64,000 nucleotides of DNA from Aphrocallistes beatrix. Taxonomy: Eukaryota > Porifera > Hexactinellida > Sceptrulophora > Aphrocallistidae. Where the stretch lies: the NCBI GenBank assembly GCA_963281255.1, contig OY725492.1, positions 5,530,147 to 5,594,146 on the forward strand, given 5' to 3'. This document shows positions 13,701 to 23,255 of the stretch, one piece after another. The notes below the pieces were generated by a model. It searched no databases, was not told the origin of the DNA, and was given only the letters and a program-made list of their open reading frames with translations. Numbering within the stretch: the stretch's first letter is position 1; each line of letters opens with the position of its first letter. A program made the position numbers and the translations under genes.

Positions 13701-16700
13701 TCCCTGTCCACAGTCCACACGTGCGCATACTTCTGGAAGGCGGCGGTCGCCCTGGAGATGAGACTCTTGGTGGAATTTATCCCGGAGGTGAGGATGGAGA
13801 CCAGCTTCGCCACTTCCTTGTGCTCGGACACGGAGCGGTAGTAGTTCTTCACGCGGACGCCGCCGTCCAGCCGGACCCTACTGGCGCCTGCGTCCGTGTT
13901 GGAGACCTGCGAGGTGGTCATCTGTCCGAGGGAGACCCCCGTGAGCAGCGGCTTCTCGGCCTCGCCGCACTTGCGCGCCTCGGCCTGGCCCCAGACGGGG
14001 ACCTGCTTGAAGACGGAGACCACCAGCTGCGCGGCGCGGTTCACGGTCTGCTGGATGTCGTCCAGCGCCGGGCGCATCTCGATGCTGGGCAGCGCAAGGA
14101 AGAGCTGCGCGCGGAAGGCGGGCGGCTGGTCCTTCTTGGCGTCGGCCTCGCCGTAGCTGATCATGCTGCTCACCGTGATGCGCCGCCGCAGGGCGTCCAG
14201 CGTCAGGCGCGCGCACCGCACGAGCGCCTCCAGGTTCCGGTGCATCAGGTGCGTCCGCAGCTCGCAGGCCTCCTCCTGGATGTCCCGGAACTGCAGCTTC
14301 CGGCGGATGGCCGTCAGGTCGCCGGCCTTGAGGTACAGCTCGTCCGAGCCGCCCTGGGCCAGCACCTGCTTCAGGTTGGCCTCCCGCAGGTGCTCCGGCA
14401 GCTGCGGGTCCTGGAAGGGCGCCATCAGCAGCGCCACCAGCTCCTTGGAGGCCTGCTCCACCTGCGTGTTCCGGATGTTCAGCTGCACAGCGGATTGGAC
14501 GCAGGTCTCTTCCACGCGGGACAGGAACCGGTCCGAGGACCACGGCTCAGTGTCCGGTAGGGCGGACAGCTGCATGGCGCCCATTTCGTGCAGGTTCGCC
14601 TCGATGCGGTTCTCCAGGATGTTGTTGGCGGTGGAGAAGAGCGTGTCCAGCTCGTCCAGGGTCCGGTACACGGACCGGATCAGCGCCTGCGTGTTCAGGG
14701 AGTGCCAGGTCAGGCGCGTGAACGCCGGCTCCAGCACCTCCTCCACGCGCCTCAAGTGGTGCTGCACCAGCGGCCGCAGCAGCTCCTTCACTGCGCCCCT
14801 CTGCTTCCGGACCGCGGACAGGAGCAGCTGGAGCTGGTCGTGGCACTCGCGGACGGCGCGGCCCTTCTGCAGGAGGGCCTTGGCCTGGGCGGGGATCTCC
14901 AGGCCCAGCCGGGACATCACGGTGGTCTCGCGGACCAGCGCCGGGATCTGGCTGTCCAGGTTCACGAACACCTCTCCGGTGTCCGGGTGGCGCACCAGCA
15001 GGGAGGCCTTGAGTCCCTCCTGCGCCGCGTCCAGCTGCCGCACCCACGCGTCGTAGTAGAGCATCTCGTACTCCGTCAGGACCCGCGAGAACCGGTTGTA
15101 CTGCCGGACTACCTTCACGGCGGAGGCGGTACCTGTAGGTCACACTCTAGAATAATACCATGCACTATGACGTCACATGAAATCAGCTGTTGCTACTCAC
15201 TGAGGAGGTCCGGGACCTGAGAGAAGGAGTTCATTGGTGCGGAGATGAAGTCGTAGAGTTTGCGCGCCCAGGAAATCTTTCCTGCCACTGGCGGCATGTC
15301 TCTGCCGATTGGAGGATTGTGTCGGTGTGTGTTATACAAGTTCTGCGCGTGCGCCAAGTCAGTCTTCGCGTACTGCTGCAGCAACAGATCGTAGCGGCCA
15401 GGAATGTTCAGACAGCTGACCTGATTGGAATTAGAATACGTCACAAGTGTGGGATATTAAGGGTTTGTTCTTAGGAGATTTCATTCCTTCCTGACTATCT
15501 AAGATCTCTCACTGAGTCCTAACAGTGGAATGCATGGCACATAATGACTCTATTAGTACTGTTGCGTAGATTCATGAGATCGTACGCAACAGTACCTCAA
15601 TATACAAACGAATGGACTAATGCAAATTCGCAGAAAAGGAAACCGATCAACGTGTATCAGCGAGTATGGATGGTGTGTCTGAGTGGCATCAGAGGTGTCA
15701 GTGGCTCACCTGGAGTCGCTCGAACCTCTGCAGCTGGGAGAGAGCTCGCTGCGTGGAGGTGATCCCCTCGAAGGAGTTGTTCATGAGCAGCTGCAGCCCC
15801 GCCTCCACGTCCAGTGCCTGTCTCTTGAAGTCCTCGTAGTCCGCGTCGAACTCGGACCGCCGGGAGTCCAGCAGGTCGTAGGGCCGCTTCTTCAGGTTGC
15901 TCACTGCCAGCTGGAAGCGCGCGTGCAGCGGGTCCATCCCCTCGATCCGCGTGAGTCCCAGCGCCTGGAAGGATTGGACGGACGCGAAGAGCTCCTTCAG
16001 TTTGTTCAGGCGCAGGGAGAACGCGTTGAACTTCCCGAAGATGTACATCTCCGAGAACTCGAACGGACGCTCGTTCGGCGTCTCTTCCAGGCGCGCCTTG
16101 GTGCGGCGGAAGGAGGCTTGGTATTCCTCGTTGAGGTGCGTGCACACCTCCATCTTGCTCAGCACCAGCGGGATCTCCAGCTCCCACACCTGCCACACAG
16201 GATATAAACAGCTCCCTGGACACAGAACGGCTACAAAGGAATGCACTCACCTTGACAAGGCCGTCCTGCGTGATGTAGCTGCGACAGGCCGTGATCATCT
16301 GATTGGTCACCTTCACCAAGAGCGCAGTCATCCGCTCGGGCGTGTTGTAGTAGCGCGAGTAGGAGTTGATCATGCGGACGGCGTTCATGAGTCCGGGCAG
16401 CCCCTCCTCCATCCCGGCGGGCCGGCCCTTGTAGAGCGGCTCGCAGTAGCGCTCCAGCGTGTACAGGAACTTCACGTTGTCCTTGGCCTCGTTCGCGTAG
16501 TCCGTGATGCGCGCGTCCAGCTCGCGCCAGGCCCGCAGCGCCTTGGACTTGGAGGCGATGAGCAGCGAGACGACGGCCTTGCAGGCGCGGCTGCGCAGCG
16601 ACTCCGTGAGCGAGGAGAAGCGCGCCAGCCGCTGCTTCCAGTGCTCCAGCTCCGCGCGCGGACCCACGTCGTCCGCCTCCTGGCGCATCTGCTCGCTCTC

Positions 16701-17501
16701 CGTCAGGATCTGGTGCACCTCCTCGCACCAGACCCGCGCCTGCGCCTCCGTGCGCTCCAGCAGCTCGGGGCTGGCGGCGGCCATCAGGAAGTCCGTGGGC
16801 GAGGAGAGCTCCGAGAGGTCCACCTGGCACTCCGAGAACTGGAGGCTGTCGGAGAGGGACAGCTTCGCGTTCGAGAGGACACCCACGAAGTTCTCCAGCC
16901 GGGACAGGAAGTCCATCCGGAGCTCCGGGTCCTCCATGCGTCCCCAGTTCGCCTGCCTGTGCAGCGCCGGGATGAAGAGCGAACCGAGCAGCTGCTCCAC
17001 CGCCCCCAGCATCCCGTCGGGCGGCGACTCAAGCGACCCCAGGTTCACCTCGGAGGAGATGTTGGCCGTGGAGAGGGCCTTCCGGCCGGACTTCAGGAAG
17101 AAGGCGCACAGGCCGGTGTACGCGTGGTCGGCGCCTGACGTCATCAGGATGCGCGGCTTGGCCTTGCGGCCCTCGCCCTCGGCGGGCGGCTCGTGGAAGA
17201 ACATCAGCTGCAGAGCGCCCGCGGCGCTGAAGAAGTCCTCGAACTTCTGGAGACTCTCCTCCGACAGGAGCGCGTCCTCCACGTCCGCCGGCTCCATCTG
17301 GAAGCGCGCCGCCACGGCCTCGGTCAGGTAGCGGTGCCGGCCGTCCAGCTCCCCGCGCAGCGTCTCGCGCTGCTCCCTCAGCTTCTGCTGCCGCTCCTTC
17401 AGCACGTCCGGCGCGATCGTCACGCGCGCCTTCTGGTCCTTCACCTGCCCGCGCCGCGCGTGCTTGCGTGTGTGGGTCGGCTGACCCGCGTTCTCACTCA
17501 T
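1188..17501 (-). CDS. DNAH5: Axonemal outer-arm dynein heavy chain, DNAH5/DNAH8 type, complete
   Basis: Motor subunit of the ciliary outer dynein arm, driving microtubule sliding by ATP hydrolysis. Ten exons join in frame with GT..AG introns: 17501-16251, 16189-15710, 15420-15201, 15132-13628, 13476-12634, 12168-11647, 11587-7772, 7659-6979, 6156-2569, 2078-1188. The product is about 4,598 residues, close to human DNAH5 (about 4,600). P-loops: AAA1 GPAGTGKT (about 1955), AAA2 GPSGTGKS (2237), AAA3 GEQGTAKT (2564), AAA4 GVGGSGKQS (2928). A coiled-coil stalk with the microtubule-binding tip lies around 3190-3420. The C-terminus '[13 protein letters not shown]' and '[13 protein letters not shown]' are typical of the DNAH5/8 class. 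The ATG at 17501 is the first in the open frame and follows a simple repeat. Assignment to DNAH5 rather than DNAH8 is not resolvable by eye. Confidence 0.96.
2172..2422. mobile_element. hAT-like non-autonomous element in a dynein intron
   Basis: About 250 bp inside the last dynein intron. It begins CAAGGGTTCTTAAACT and ends AGTTTAAGAACCCCTA, an inverted terminal pair of about 14 bp. Flanks GCCCAGAC (2164-2171) and GCCCAGAT (2423-2430) match at 7 of 8 positions, as expected for an 8-bp hAT target-site duplication. No coding capacity. Confidence 0.75.
6168..6216. repeat. 9-bp tandem repeat, (CACAATAAC)n
   Basis: About five perfect copies of a CACAATAAC unit in dynein intron 8, ending a few bases from the splice acceptor of the next exon. 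Read on the sense strand it is T-rich and may sit within the polypyrimidine tract. Confidence 0.9.
6258..6868. mobile_element. Foldback (long inverted repeat) element in a dynein intron
   Basis: Two arms of roughly 200 bp, about 6258-6460 and 6655-6868, are imperfect reverse complements. Both contain copies of TTGTCATTTGTCCGAAT and the block GACGCTGCATTTTTCAGAA. The centre is unrelated AT-rich DNA. There is no ORF. The structure suggests a non-autonomous foldback DNA transposon; I found no clear target-site duplication. Confidence 0.75.
7678..7736. repeat. (AAC)n microsatellite in a dynein intron
   Basis: CAACAACAAC run plus flanking AACCAAGTAAAC units inside the 112-bp intron 7. On the gene's sense strand this is (TTG)n, directly upstream of the acceptor TTTGTGTCGCAG. 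Confidence 0.9.
12420..12509. mobile_element. Short hAT-like element (90 bp) in a dynein intron
   Basis: Starts CAAGGTTGAAACCGA and ends TCGGTTGCAACCTTG, inverted ends matching at 14 of 15 positions. Flanks GTTCTAAT (12412-12419) and GATCTAAT (12510-12517) match at 7 of 8, consistent with an old 8-bp duplication. The interior also carries ATTCGGT/GTATTC words in both orientations. Confidence 0.75.
13497..13617. repeat. Self-complementary TTCCTTATAAGGAA cluster in a dynein intron
   Basis: Repeated units such as TTCCTTATAAGGAATAAGCTA occur in both orientations across about 120 bp, filling most of intron 4. The block can form several alternative hairpins. Confidence 0.85.
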
Positions 17502-17512
17502 CGAATCAGAAA

Positions 17513-17565
17513 TCGAAAATCAGAATCAGAATCAGAATCAGAATCAGAATCAGAATCAGAATCGG
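17513..17565. repeat. (GAATCA)n microsatellite upstream of the dynein start
   Basis: About eight GAATCA hexamers beginning ten bases upstream of the dynein ATG, so probably within the 5' leader (TGATTC on the sense strand). Confidence 0.9.
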
Positions 17566-17937
17566 AATTTAGAGAAATAAGTCATTGAGATTTTCGCTGT
17601 TATATCTCGTTAAGGACAGAGCTGGCGCGCGAATAGAGATAGGCTTCTAGACCAATCAATCCCCGCGAATAATAGATGTTGTGACGTCACGCAAATTATA
17701 GAACAAAAGCGTGATTATAGCGATTAGTCCATTTCAGAATCGGTGCATTCTTCTATCTGGCGAGGTAACTAGGAGAGATCATAATGAATTGAACCAATTC
17801 TAAAGTTAGAATTCACTTAACTCACTGGCATTCTTCTAAGAGTGAGGCGTAACTAGAACGCGTCTGTAGAAAAAGGAATTGCTAACGAGATAAAACAGAA
17901 TTTAATAGAGAATAGCTCAATGCATACAGATAAGAGC
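17566..17937. other. Upstream region of the dynein gene
   Basis: AT-rich DNA between the dynein 5' end and the 3' end of the XTBD gene, both on the minus strand. It contains a perfect TGACGTCA palindrome at 17682-17689, a plausible CREB/ATF-type site, about 180 bp upstream of the dynein ATG. No ORF seen. Confidence 0.5.
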
Positions 17938-19206
17938 TCAGTAAGGATGGTGTCTCTCCGTCCACCTCCCCCTCTCCCTCTGTCCCCACCCCCTCCCTCT
18001 CCCGCGGCCCCGCCAGCCCCGGTGCGAGTGGTACCGGTCGGGCGGGGGGACGAAAGAACCGCGAAAAGGCGCCGGTCCGTATCCGGGATGGAAGTCCGGC
18101 ATGTGCGGGGAGGACATGGGGAAGGGGGGCGGGGGGTTGGAGGTGCTGCGCTTGGAGACCACGAGGTAGCGGGAGTCGCCCTGGCCGCTGGAGGAGTGTC
18201 GGAGTCCGAACCGCTGCGCCAGGATGTGCACCAGCTTCCGCTCGTCGGGGGCGAGCTCGCTGGAGAAGACGAGGTCCTCCTCCTGCGAATCCAGGAACTC
18301 CTGGAGTCTCTGCTCGATCACGCCACCGCTCAGCTCCTCCCCCGACGCGGACCCCAGCCCCGCGCGGTGCAGCGACGCCTGCGACATGTCCCCCGCGCCC
18401 CCCAGCTCCTCGGGGGACCCGGACCAGCCGGCGCTCTGCAGCAGCTTCAGTCCGCGGTCCTCCCACACCCCAGTCGCCCCCGGCCCCTCCTCTCCCCTCG
18501 AAATCTCGGAGCGGGACACGACCTGCTGCGCGCGCGGGTCCCGCTTGGGCCGGGAGAGGTGTCCGACCACTTTCTGGCAGTGGAACACGGCCTCGATCGC
18601 GCGGAGCGCCGCCTCCTTCTTGGCGCGCGCCTTGGTGGGTCCGTCCCCGATGGCGATGGTGACGGCCTCTATCTCCACGCGGAAGGAGGCCGCCTGCGAG
18701 GAGGACAGGGTGGGCGTGGTCTCGTGGAAGATGCAGGTGTTCCCGTTCCTCTGCGCGAAGTGGATCAGGAGGGAGGTGGGGTTGCTGGTCACGTCCTCCG
18801 CCTCCCTCCAGGGGGACATGGACATGTGCTTACACAGCTGCTGGAAGTCCAGCGTGAACACGTGCGAGACGGAGCCCTGCGTTGGAGGGGGCGAGCCCAT
18901 CGGGCGCAGGGTCCGCTTCTTGGTCAGGAGCCGCCGCTTGGTGATTGAGTCGAACCCCGTTTCGATGCACTGAGGCGCCGGATACTGGTCCAGCCCCTCC
19001 TCCACCTCCCGGGGGTACGTGCACCCGAGGAAGTGTTTGTTGGAGAAGACGATGGAACGCGTGAGTGCCCGCTCCGGCCCCATCTCCTCCAGATGGTCCC
19101 GGATGAACTGGACGCGGGACAGGAACATTCCTCCCGTTTCAGAGAGTTGCTGGGGTACAACCAGTCCTCCCACCTCCGCACTCTGTAGCGTGGACTCTAT
19201 GCTCAT
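17938..19206 (-). CDS. XTBD/dsRBD/R3H RNA-binding protein (NKRF/CDKN2AIP-like)
   Basis: Single exon of about 422 residues. I take ATG at 19206 because the frame further upstream opens only with TTG. Residues about 20-80 fit the XRN2-binding domain: 'RDHLEEM...SIVFSNKHFLGCTYP' resembles the XTBD of CDKN2AIP, NKRF and PAXT-1, which tether the nuclear exonuclease XRN2. About 140-220 is a dsRNA-binding domain ending 'KARAKKEAALRAIEAVF'. About 318-380 fits an R3H domain ('DERKLVHILAQRFGL...RYLVVSKR'). The tail is RG-rich ('RGWRGRGRGRGWGQRERGR'). NKRF also combines XTBD, dsRBD and R3H but has a G-patch, which I do not see here. Likely a nuclear RNA-processing or turnover factor; the role is inferred from the domains. 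Confidence 0.82.
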   Translation of the reverse strand: MSIESTLQSAEVGGLVVPQQLSETGGMFLSRVQFIRDHLEEMGPERALTRSIVFSNKHFLGCTYPREVEEGLDQYPAPQCIETGFDSITKRRLLTKKRTLRPMGSPPPTQGSVSHVFTLDFQQLCKHMSMSPWREAEDVTSNPTSLLIHFAQRNGNTCIFHETTPTLSSSQAASFRVEIEAVTIAIGDGPTKARAKKEAALRAIEAVFHCQKVVGHLSRPKRDPRAQQVVSRSEISRGEEGPGATGVWEDRGLKLLQSAGWSGSPEELGGAGDMSQASLHRAGLGSASGEELSGGVIEQRLQEFLDSQEEDLVFSSELAPDERKLVHILAQRFGLRHSSSGQGDSRYLVVSKRSTSNPPPPFPMSSPHMPDFHPGYGPAPFRGSFVPPPDRYHSHRGWRGRGRGRGWGQRERGRWTERHHPY

Positions 19207-19472
19207 AGATGCTAGTACCAACTGCAAGTGTTCTAAGTCTAAGAACGCTGGTCTTGGGTGAAAAAATCATAAATAATAATGGTCACTACACTTTTCCACG
19301 AATCTAGCTTGGTCATAACTAGTGGCGTAGCTAGACTTCAAATTTTAGAGGATGGAAGAGGGGAGGGGGTACAAAATAATAAACACTCAAGTACAGTACA
19401 TCCTCGTTAACAATGCGTAAATATGGGACATTTACGGAATGGTTCCGTTCCATTCCGTAAATTAGGCATCGA

Positions 19473-19726
19473 ACATACCTAATTTACGGTGGAACGGGAC
19501 GGAACCATTCCAGGAAATCTGAGTAACTAATTTGCGGAACTTGGCGGGACGGGTCCGGGATTTTAAATACCTATTTTACGGAATATCCCATTTCGGATAT
19601 TATAAATGCCTAATTTACGGACTCCGTAAAATAGGCACTTAAAATTCCGGAACCGTTCCGCCAAGTTCCGTAAATTAGGTAACTCAGATTTCCCGGAATG
19701 GTTCCGTTTCGTAAATTAGGTATGTC
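19473..19726. mobile_element. Palindromic foldback element (about 250 bp)
   Basis: Arms of about 100 bp (19473-19573 and 19631-19726) are near-perfect reverse complements, both carrying CATACCTAATTTACG, GGAACCATTCC, AAATCTGAGT and GGAACTTGGCGG. The loop is about 55 bp. TTTACGGA words recur further left to about 19413. There is no ORF, so this fits a non-autonomous hairpin-type element. Confidence 0.85.
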
Positions 19727-20291
19727 CTTTCCTATCTAATCAGCCGATTTTACCTCAATCTGATAGATCATAAATCATATATTGAAATGTCGAGTGCCCA
19801 TGCGCATAGCATCGCTTCTGTTTGTTATGGCATATTTATTCAACTGACTAACCTTCCGGAGAATAATAACTTGAGTGGCCGTTATCTCAGGTTTCACTAT
19901 GCATAGATAATATATACTCGTATGTAATATGCGTATTAACAGCATATTATGTATAACCAGGGGTGTATGGGGGTGGGGGTGTGCTTCTGAAAGTTAAAAT
20001 ACAAACAATCCAAATGGAGTGTTGAGGAAAGTTAAAACTGAGTACGTCTAAGTTTTGAATGATTAAAAATATCTGTACGTATAGAGTTTCTCCACACTTT
20101 AATTGCGTAATCTTTTCAGAATTTCAGAATGTAAAATTATCGCAAAGTAGGGATTCCTACTTGGCGCAGCAAAGTTGGAATCATTTGTGTTCTTGAGACT
20201 TTCTTACTTTGTGCAAATTGCTTATCATATTAGACATAGAATTTAGCATAATAATCTTCAATCATTATATTTGCGAAATGTCGAGGTATTG

Positions 20292-20964
20292 AAAAGTCGA
20301 GAGAGCATGCTCGTTAAGTCCAGAGAGCATAGGCGCCGAACCCGGGGGGGGGGGCTGGGGGGCTCGAGCCCTCCCTGGATTCGAAGATGGCCCATAGACG
20401 CAATACAAAATTTAGGGCTGAGCCCCCCCTGGAACCCCGAAATTGTCCTTAGATTTCGAAAAGTTCGGCGTCCCTGCCAGAGAGCATGCTCTTTACATTT
20501 ATACCTTCTTTATATTCAAAAAAGGTATTTACTGATTTGAATCTACTACATGCGCCCTAGATACTGTACTTCACGTACGGAGTATCACCTATAAAAATCC
20601 TGATGTAAAATTGGTTTAAATTATTTCGAGAAGTTTCATATATGTAATAACTTCCTACTATTATAAGTAGGTATGATGCTGGTAACCAATGGAGGAATGG
20701 CGGAACTTTAATCGCCTGAAATGCCCTTTTCGCACCTCTTGATTTCTCAATCAAAATGCCTCATTTTCACCCTTTTTTTCAAACATACTCCACTCCAAAA
20801 GCCTCAAATTCCGTTCCTTACATATTATTGCCCGTTTATTTTAGTCTCTAATGAGACAAAAATTCCGGGGACGAAAATTCCAGGGACGAAAGTTCTGCTT
20901 ACCCCAATGGAGTATATAACGAGCATGCTCTCTCGACTTAACGAGCATGCTCTCTCGACTTTTT
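20292..20964. mobile_element. Inverted-repeat element with GTCGAGAGAGCATGCTCG ends
   Basis: The left end AAAAGTCGAGAGAGCATGC is matched in reverse complement at 20941-20964. The terminal match extends to about 45 bp once the nested insertion at 20331-20476 is removed. The right arm contains two tandem CGAGCATGCTCTCTCGACTT units. The interior is AT-rich without an ORF. I could not settle the target-site duplication. Confidence 0.75.
20331..20476. mobile_element. Nested 146-bp insertion with an 11-bp target duplication
   Basis: Starts AGGCGCCGAAC and ends GTTCGGCGTCCCTG, short inverted ends. It is flanked on both sides by an identical CCAGAGAGCAT (20320-20330 and 20477-20487). Removing it and one copy restores the left terminal repeat of the surrounding element. 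Confidence 0.75.
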
Positions 20965-21499
20965 ATTATAAGCAATTGTCATGTGTCATAATTGGAGGGC
21001 TATTCATGTGGACACGAATTGTTCGCCACCCGCTCAGCGTAAGCAAGTGAAGTAGTTGATCATTTCTGAAAGAACATTATCAAAAACATACCCAGTTTAC
21101 AGTTTTCTTTCTATGCAGTGACCATAGGCATATTTTTTTCTAAATATTTTGGTCAAATTGGGGGGGGGGGGGGGGGGGAGTTTTCCCCCTAGAAACTTTT
21201 TTAAACTTAGACACTCGAATATCGATCTACACTATTTTTATCATCCGTGGAGGAAAGATTTATTGGTAATATTTTTCATGATATGAAGTATTGCTCACCC
21301 AAATTAGAGATAAACAAAGATGGTATTTGAAACTATCCGCATATATTAAAATCTTTCTGTTTGCATGAGTACTATTATTTGACAATAAGGGGAAACTGGA
21401 GTTGAGGACAGGGGCCCCGGGCCCAGATAATATAAATCTGGCAGCGAAGCATAAGCTCTCTATTCTACGGTTTAGCGGTTATCTGATTGGTTGATTAGA

Positions 21500-22191
21500 A
21501 TGAGTGGCAGGCCTGCACGCTTGGATCAGCTGAGCACTCCGGACCTGGAGGGGCTGCTGAACGCCGCGGACGAGGCCAAGTTCATGGCGTACATGGCGGA
21601 GGAGCCCAGCCTGGTGCGCCTGAAAGGGGAGCGGGAACGGTTGGAGAGGGAGAACCTGAGGATCGCCAAGGAGACCCTGGACCTGGAACCCACGTTCTCC
21701 TCCAGCAGACAGCAGCTGATCGACTCCTGCCAGACCTACACCATCGCCAAGGGCAAGTATGAGAAGGGGCTCGACTCTCTACGCAGCATCCTATCAGGTC
21801 TGCTGCGATTATTCGTGAATACAATTACGATTACAATGTGATTACATCTGATTACAATGTGATACCAGGTGTGAATCCCGAGGACGTGCAGCAGCAGCTG
21901 AGGAAGCAGTCGGAGCAGAAGGAGGACCACTCCGAGGAGGTGACGGACAAGTTCTTGGCCGGCAATCTCAGCATCCAGGACTTCCTGAAGGAATTCATGA
22001 AGGAAAGGGCGGAGGCGCACATCTACAGAGTGAAGAGCGAGCAGATGACCAAGCTGATACGGCAGGACCAGCCGGGGCGCCCAAGGACCGCCGGCTTCAG
22101 TCCAAACCCTCCTACCTTCCCTTCCGCCTACCTCCCCAGCCAGCCGCCGGTCCCGCAGCCGCGGACGCAGTTCGCGACTCCGCAGTGGTAG
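21500..22191 (+). CDS. VPS37: ESCRT-I subunit VPS37 (Mod(r) domain)
   Basis: Two exons, 21500-21797 and 21869-22191, joined in frame to give 206 residues. The protein is mostly helical: 'LSTPDLEGLLNAADEAKFMAYM' near the N-terminus, a coiled region, then 'DKFLAGNLSIQDFLKEFMKERAEAHIYRVKSEQM'. The last motif is a hallmark of the Mod(r) domain, by which VPS37 joins TSG101 and VPS28 in ESCRT-I for multivesicular-body sorting. A Pro-rich tail follows. The ATG at 21500 lies just after GATTAGA; an upstream TTG in frame is not used. Which vertebrate paralogue (A-D) it matches cannot be told. The PEBP gene follows after 82 bp on the same strand. Confidence 0.9.
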
Positions 22192-22273
22192 CTGCGTCTG
22201 ATTGATTGCTGTGTGTCGTGATTGGTTTATTTGTGTATTCGCAATTTTCTCTTCATAGCTTGGACCCATTCTC

Positions 22274-22897
22274 ATGGCTCCGCAAATATCTCAGTCGGAA
22301 TGCTTACAATTCTGTGGTTATCGTGTACGTACATTATTAGATAGAGATATGGCAGCAGCAGGTCTGGGACTGGACGACATCATTCCTGACACCCTGGACG
22401 CCGCGCCCCCGGCCCTCGTGTCAGTTGAGTACGGAGGGGGCCTCAAGCTGGTGACAGGGGCTGTCCTGACCCCCACACAGGTGCAGGCACAGCCGGCGGT
22501 CAGCTGGCCCGTGGACGCGGACGGGATGTACGCCCTGATGCTCGTGGACCCGGACGCACCCAGCCGCGCGGACCCGAAGTTCCGGCACTGGCTGCACTGG
22601 CTGGCGGGGAACATCCCGGGGGGCCGCGTGGCGGAGGGAGAGACGCTGTCGGGGTACGTCGGCTCCGGGCCGCCCCCGGGCACCGGTCTCCACCGGTACA
22701 TCTTCGTGGCTCTGAAGCAGCCGGGAAAGATCGCGTTCGAAGAGCCCCGCAGGACCAGCACCCAGATAGACGGACGCGGCGGCTGGGATCCCCGCGCCTT
22801 TATCTCCAAATTGGGACTGACTCCTGTCGCAGCGAACTTCTACAAAGCCGAGTGGGACGACTACGTTCCAAAGCTCTACGAATCCTTCGAGAAATAG
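22274..22897 (+). CDS. Phosphatidylethanolamine-binding protein (PEBP family)
   Basis: Single exon, 207 residues. It carries the two PEBP signatures: 'LMLVDPDAPSRADPKFRHWLHWLAGNIPG' (CR1, with the DPDAPSR anion pocket) and 'GPPPGTGLHRYIFVALKQPG' (CR2). PEBP/RKIP proteins bind phospholipid headgroups and regulate kinase signalling. The length fits the family (about 185-210). An in-frame Met26 gives a start nearer the usual family N-terminus, so residues 1-25 are uncertain. Only 82 bp separate it from VPS37, and the gap holds an acceptor-like CAATTTTCTCTTCATAG. Confidence 0.93.
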   Translation: MAPQISQSECLQFCGYRVRTLLDRDMAAAGLGLDDIIPDTLDAAPPALVSVEYGGGLKLVTGAVLTPTQVQAQPAVSWPVDADGMYALMLVDPDAPSRADPKFRHWLHWLAGNIPGGRVAEGETLSGYVGSGPPPGTGLHRYIFVALKQPGKIAFEEPRRTSTQIDGRGGWDPRAFISKLGLTPVAANFYKAEWDDYVPKLYESFEK

Positions 22898-23025
22898 GCC
22901 TGCATTCCATTCGGTCCTTAGTGACTCTATAGTAGCATTGTTACGCTATAGTTATTCTGTATTGTTTATAATTAGGCTTTACTGACTCTATAAATAGACT
23001 CTCTAGCTAAACTTAGTTAACTGAA

Positions 23026-23208
23026 ATGACGCGAGGAAACCAGAGAGAACTAGCACGCGCCAAAGCCGCCAAGAAAGATGCCGCGAAGGGGAAGGGAGGC
23101 AAAGCAGCGGACAAAGATGGGAACAAGGGCGTGAGCCTGGAGGCGAGGAAGCAGAGGGACGCCGACATAATGCGAGCCAAGCAGGAAGCGGCAGCAGCAA
23201 AGAAATGA
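23026..23208 (+). CDS. SERF2: SERF/4F5-family small basic protein
   Basis: Sixty residues, single exon, starting 'MTRGNQRELARAKAAKKD', the conserved N-terminus of the 4F5/SERF family. It is Lys/Ala-rich to the end ('RAKQEAAAAKK'). SERF proteins are small, mostly disordered, and known as modifiers of amyloid aggregation; SERF2-like proteins are about this length. It is the third + gene in a row, 128 bp after PEBP. SERF1 versus SERF2 is not decidable here. Confidence 0.92.
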   Translation: MTRGNQRELARAKAAKKDAAKGKGGKAADKDGNKGVSLEARKQRDADIMRAKQEAAAAKK

Positions 23209-23255
23209 GATTTAATGTCATTATTGAGTAACAAACTTAGACATGTACTGATATA

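Larger units (their letters stand above)
19207..21499. other. Repeat-rich intergenic region
   Basis: About 2.3 kb with no credible gene. Besides the two inverted-repeat elements listed separately it holds poly-G tracts (about 20343-20353 and 21162-21178), a GTGGCGTAGCTAGAC word at 19322 resembling a hAT terminus without a partner, and otherwise AT-rich unique sequence. The right part is the upstream region of VPS37. Confidence 0.7.

Noticed and set aside
19322-19375. GTGGCGTAGCTAGAC terminus-like word followed by G-rich sequence
   Set aside because: No matching opposite end or duplication found, so not called as an element.
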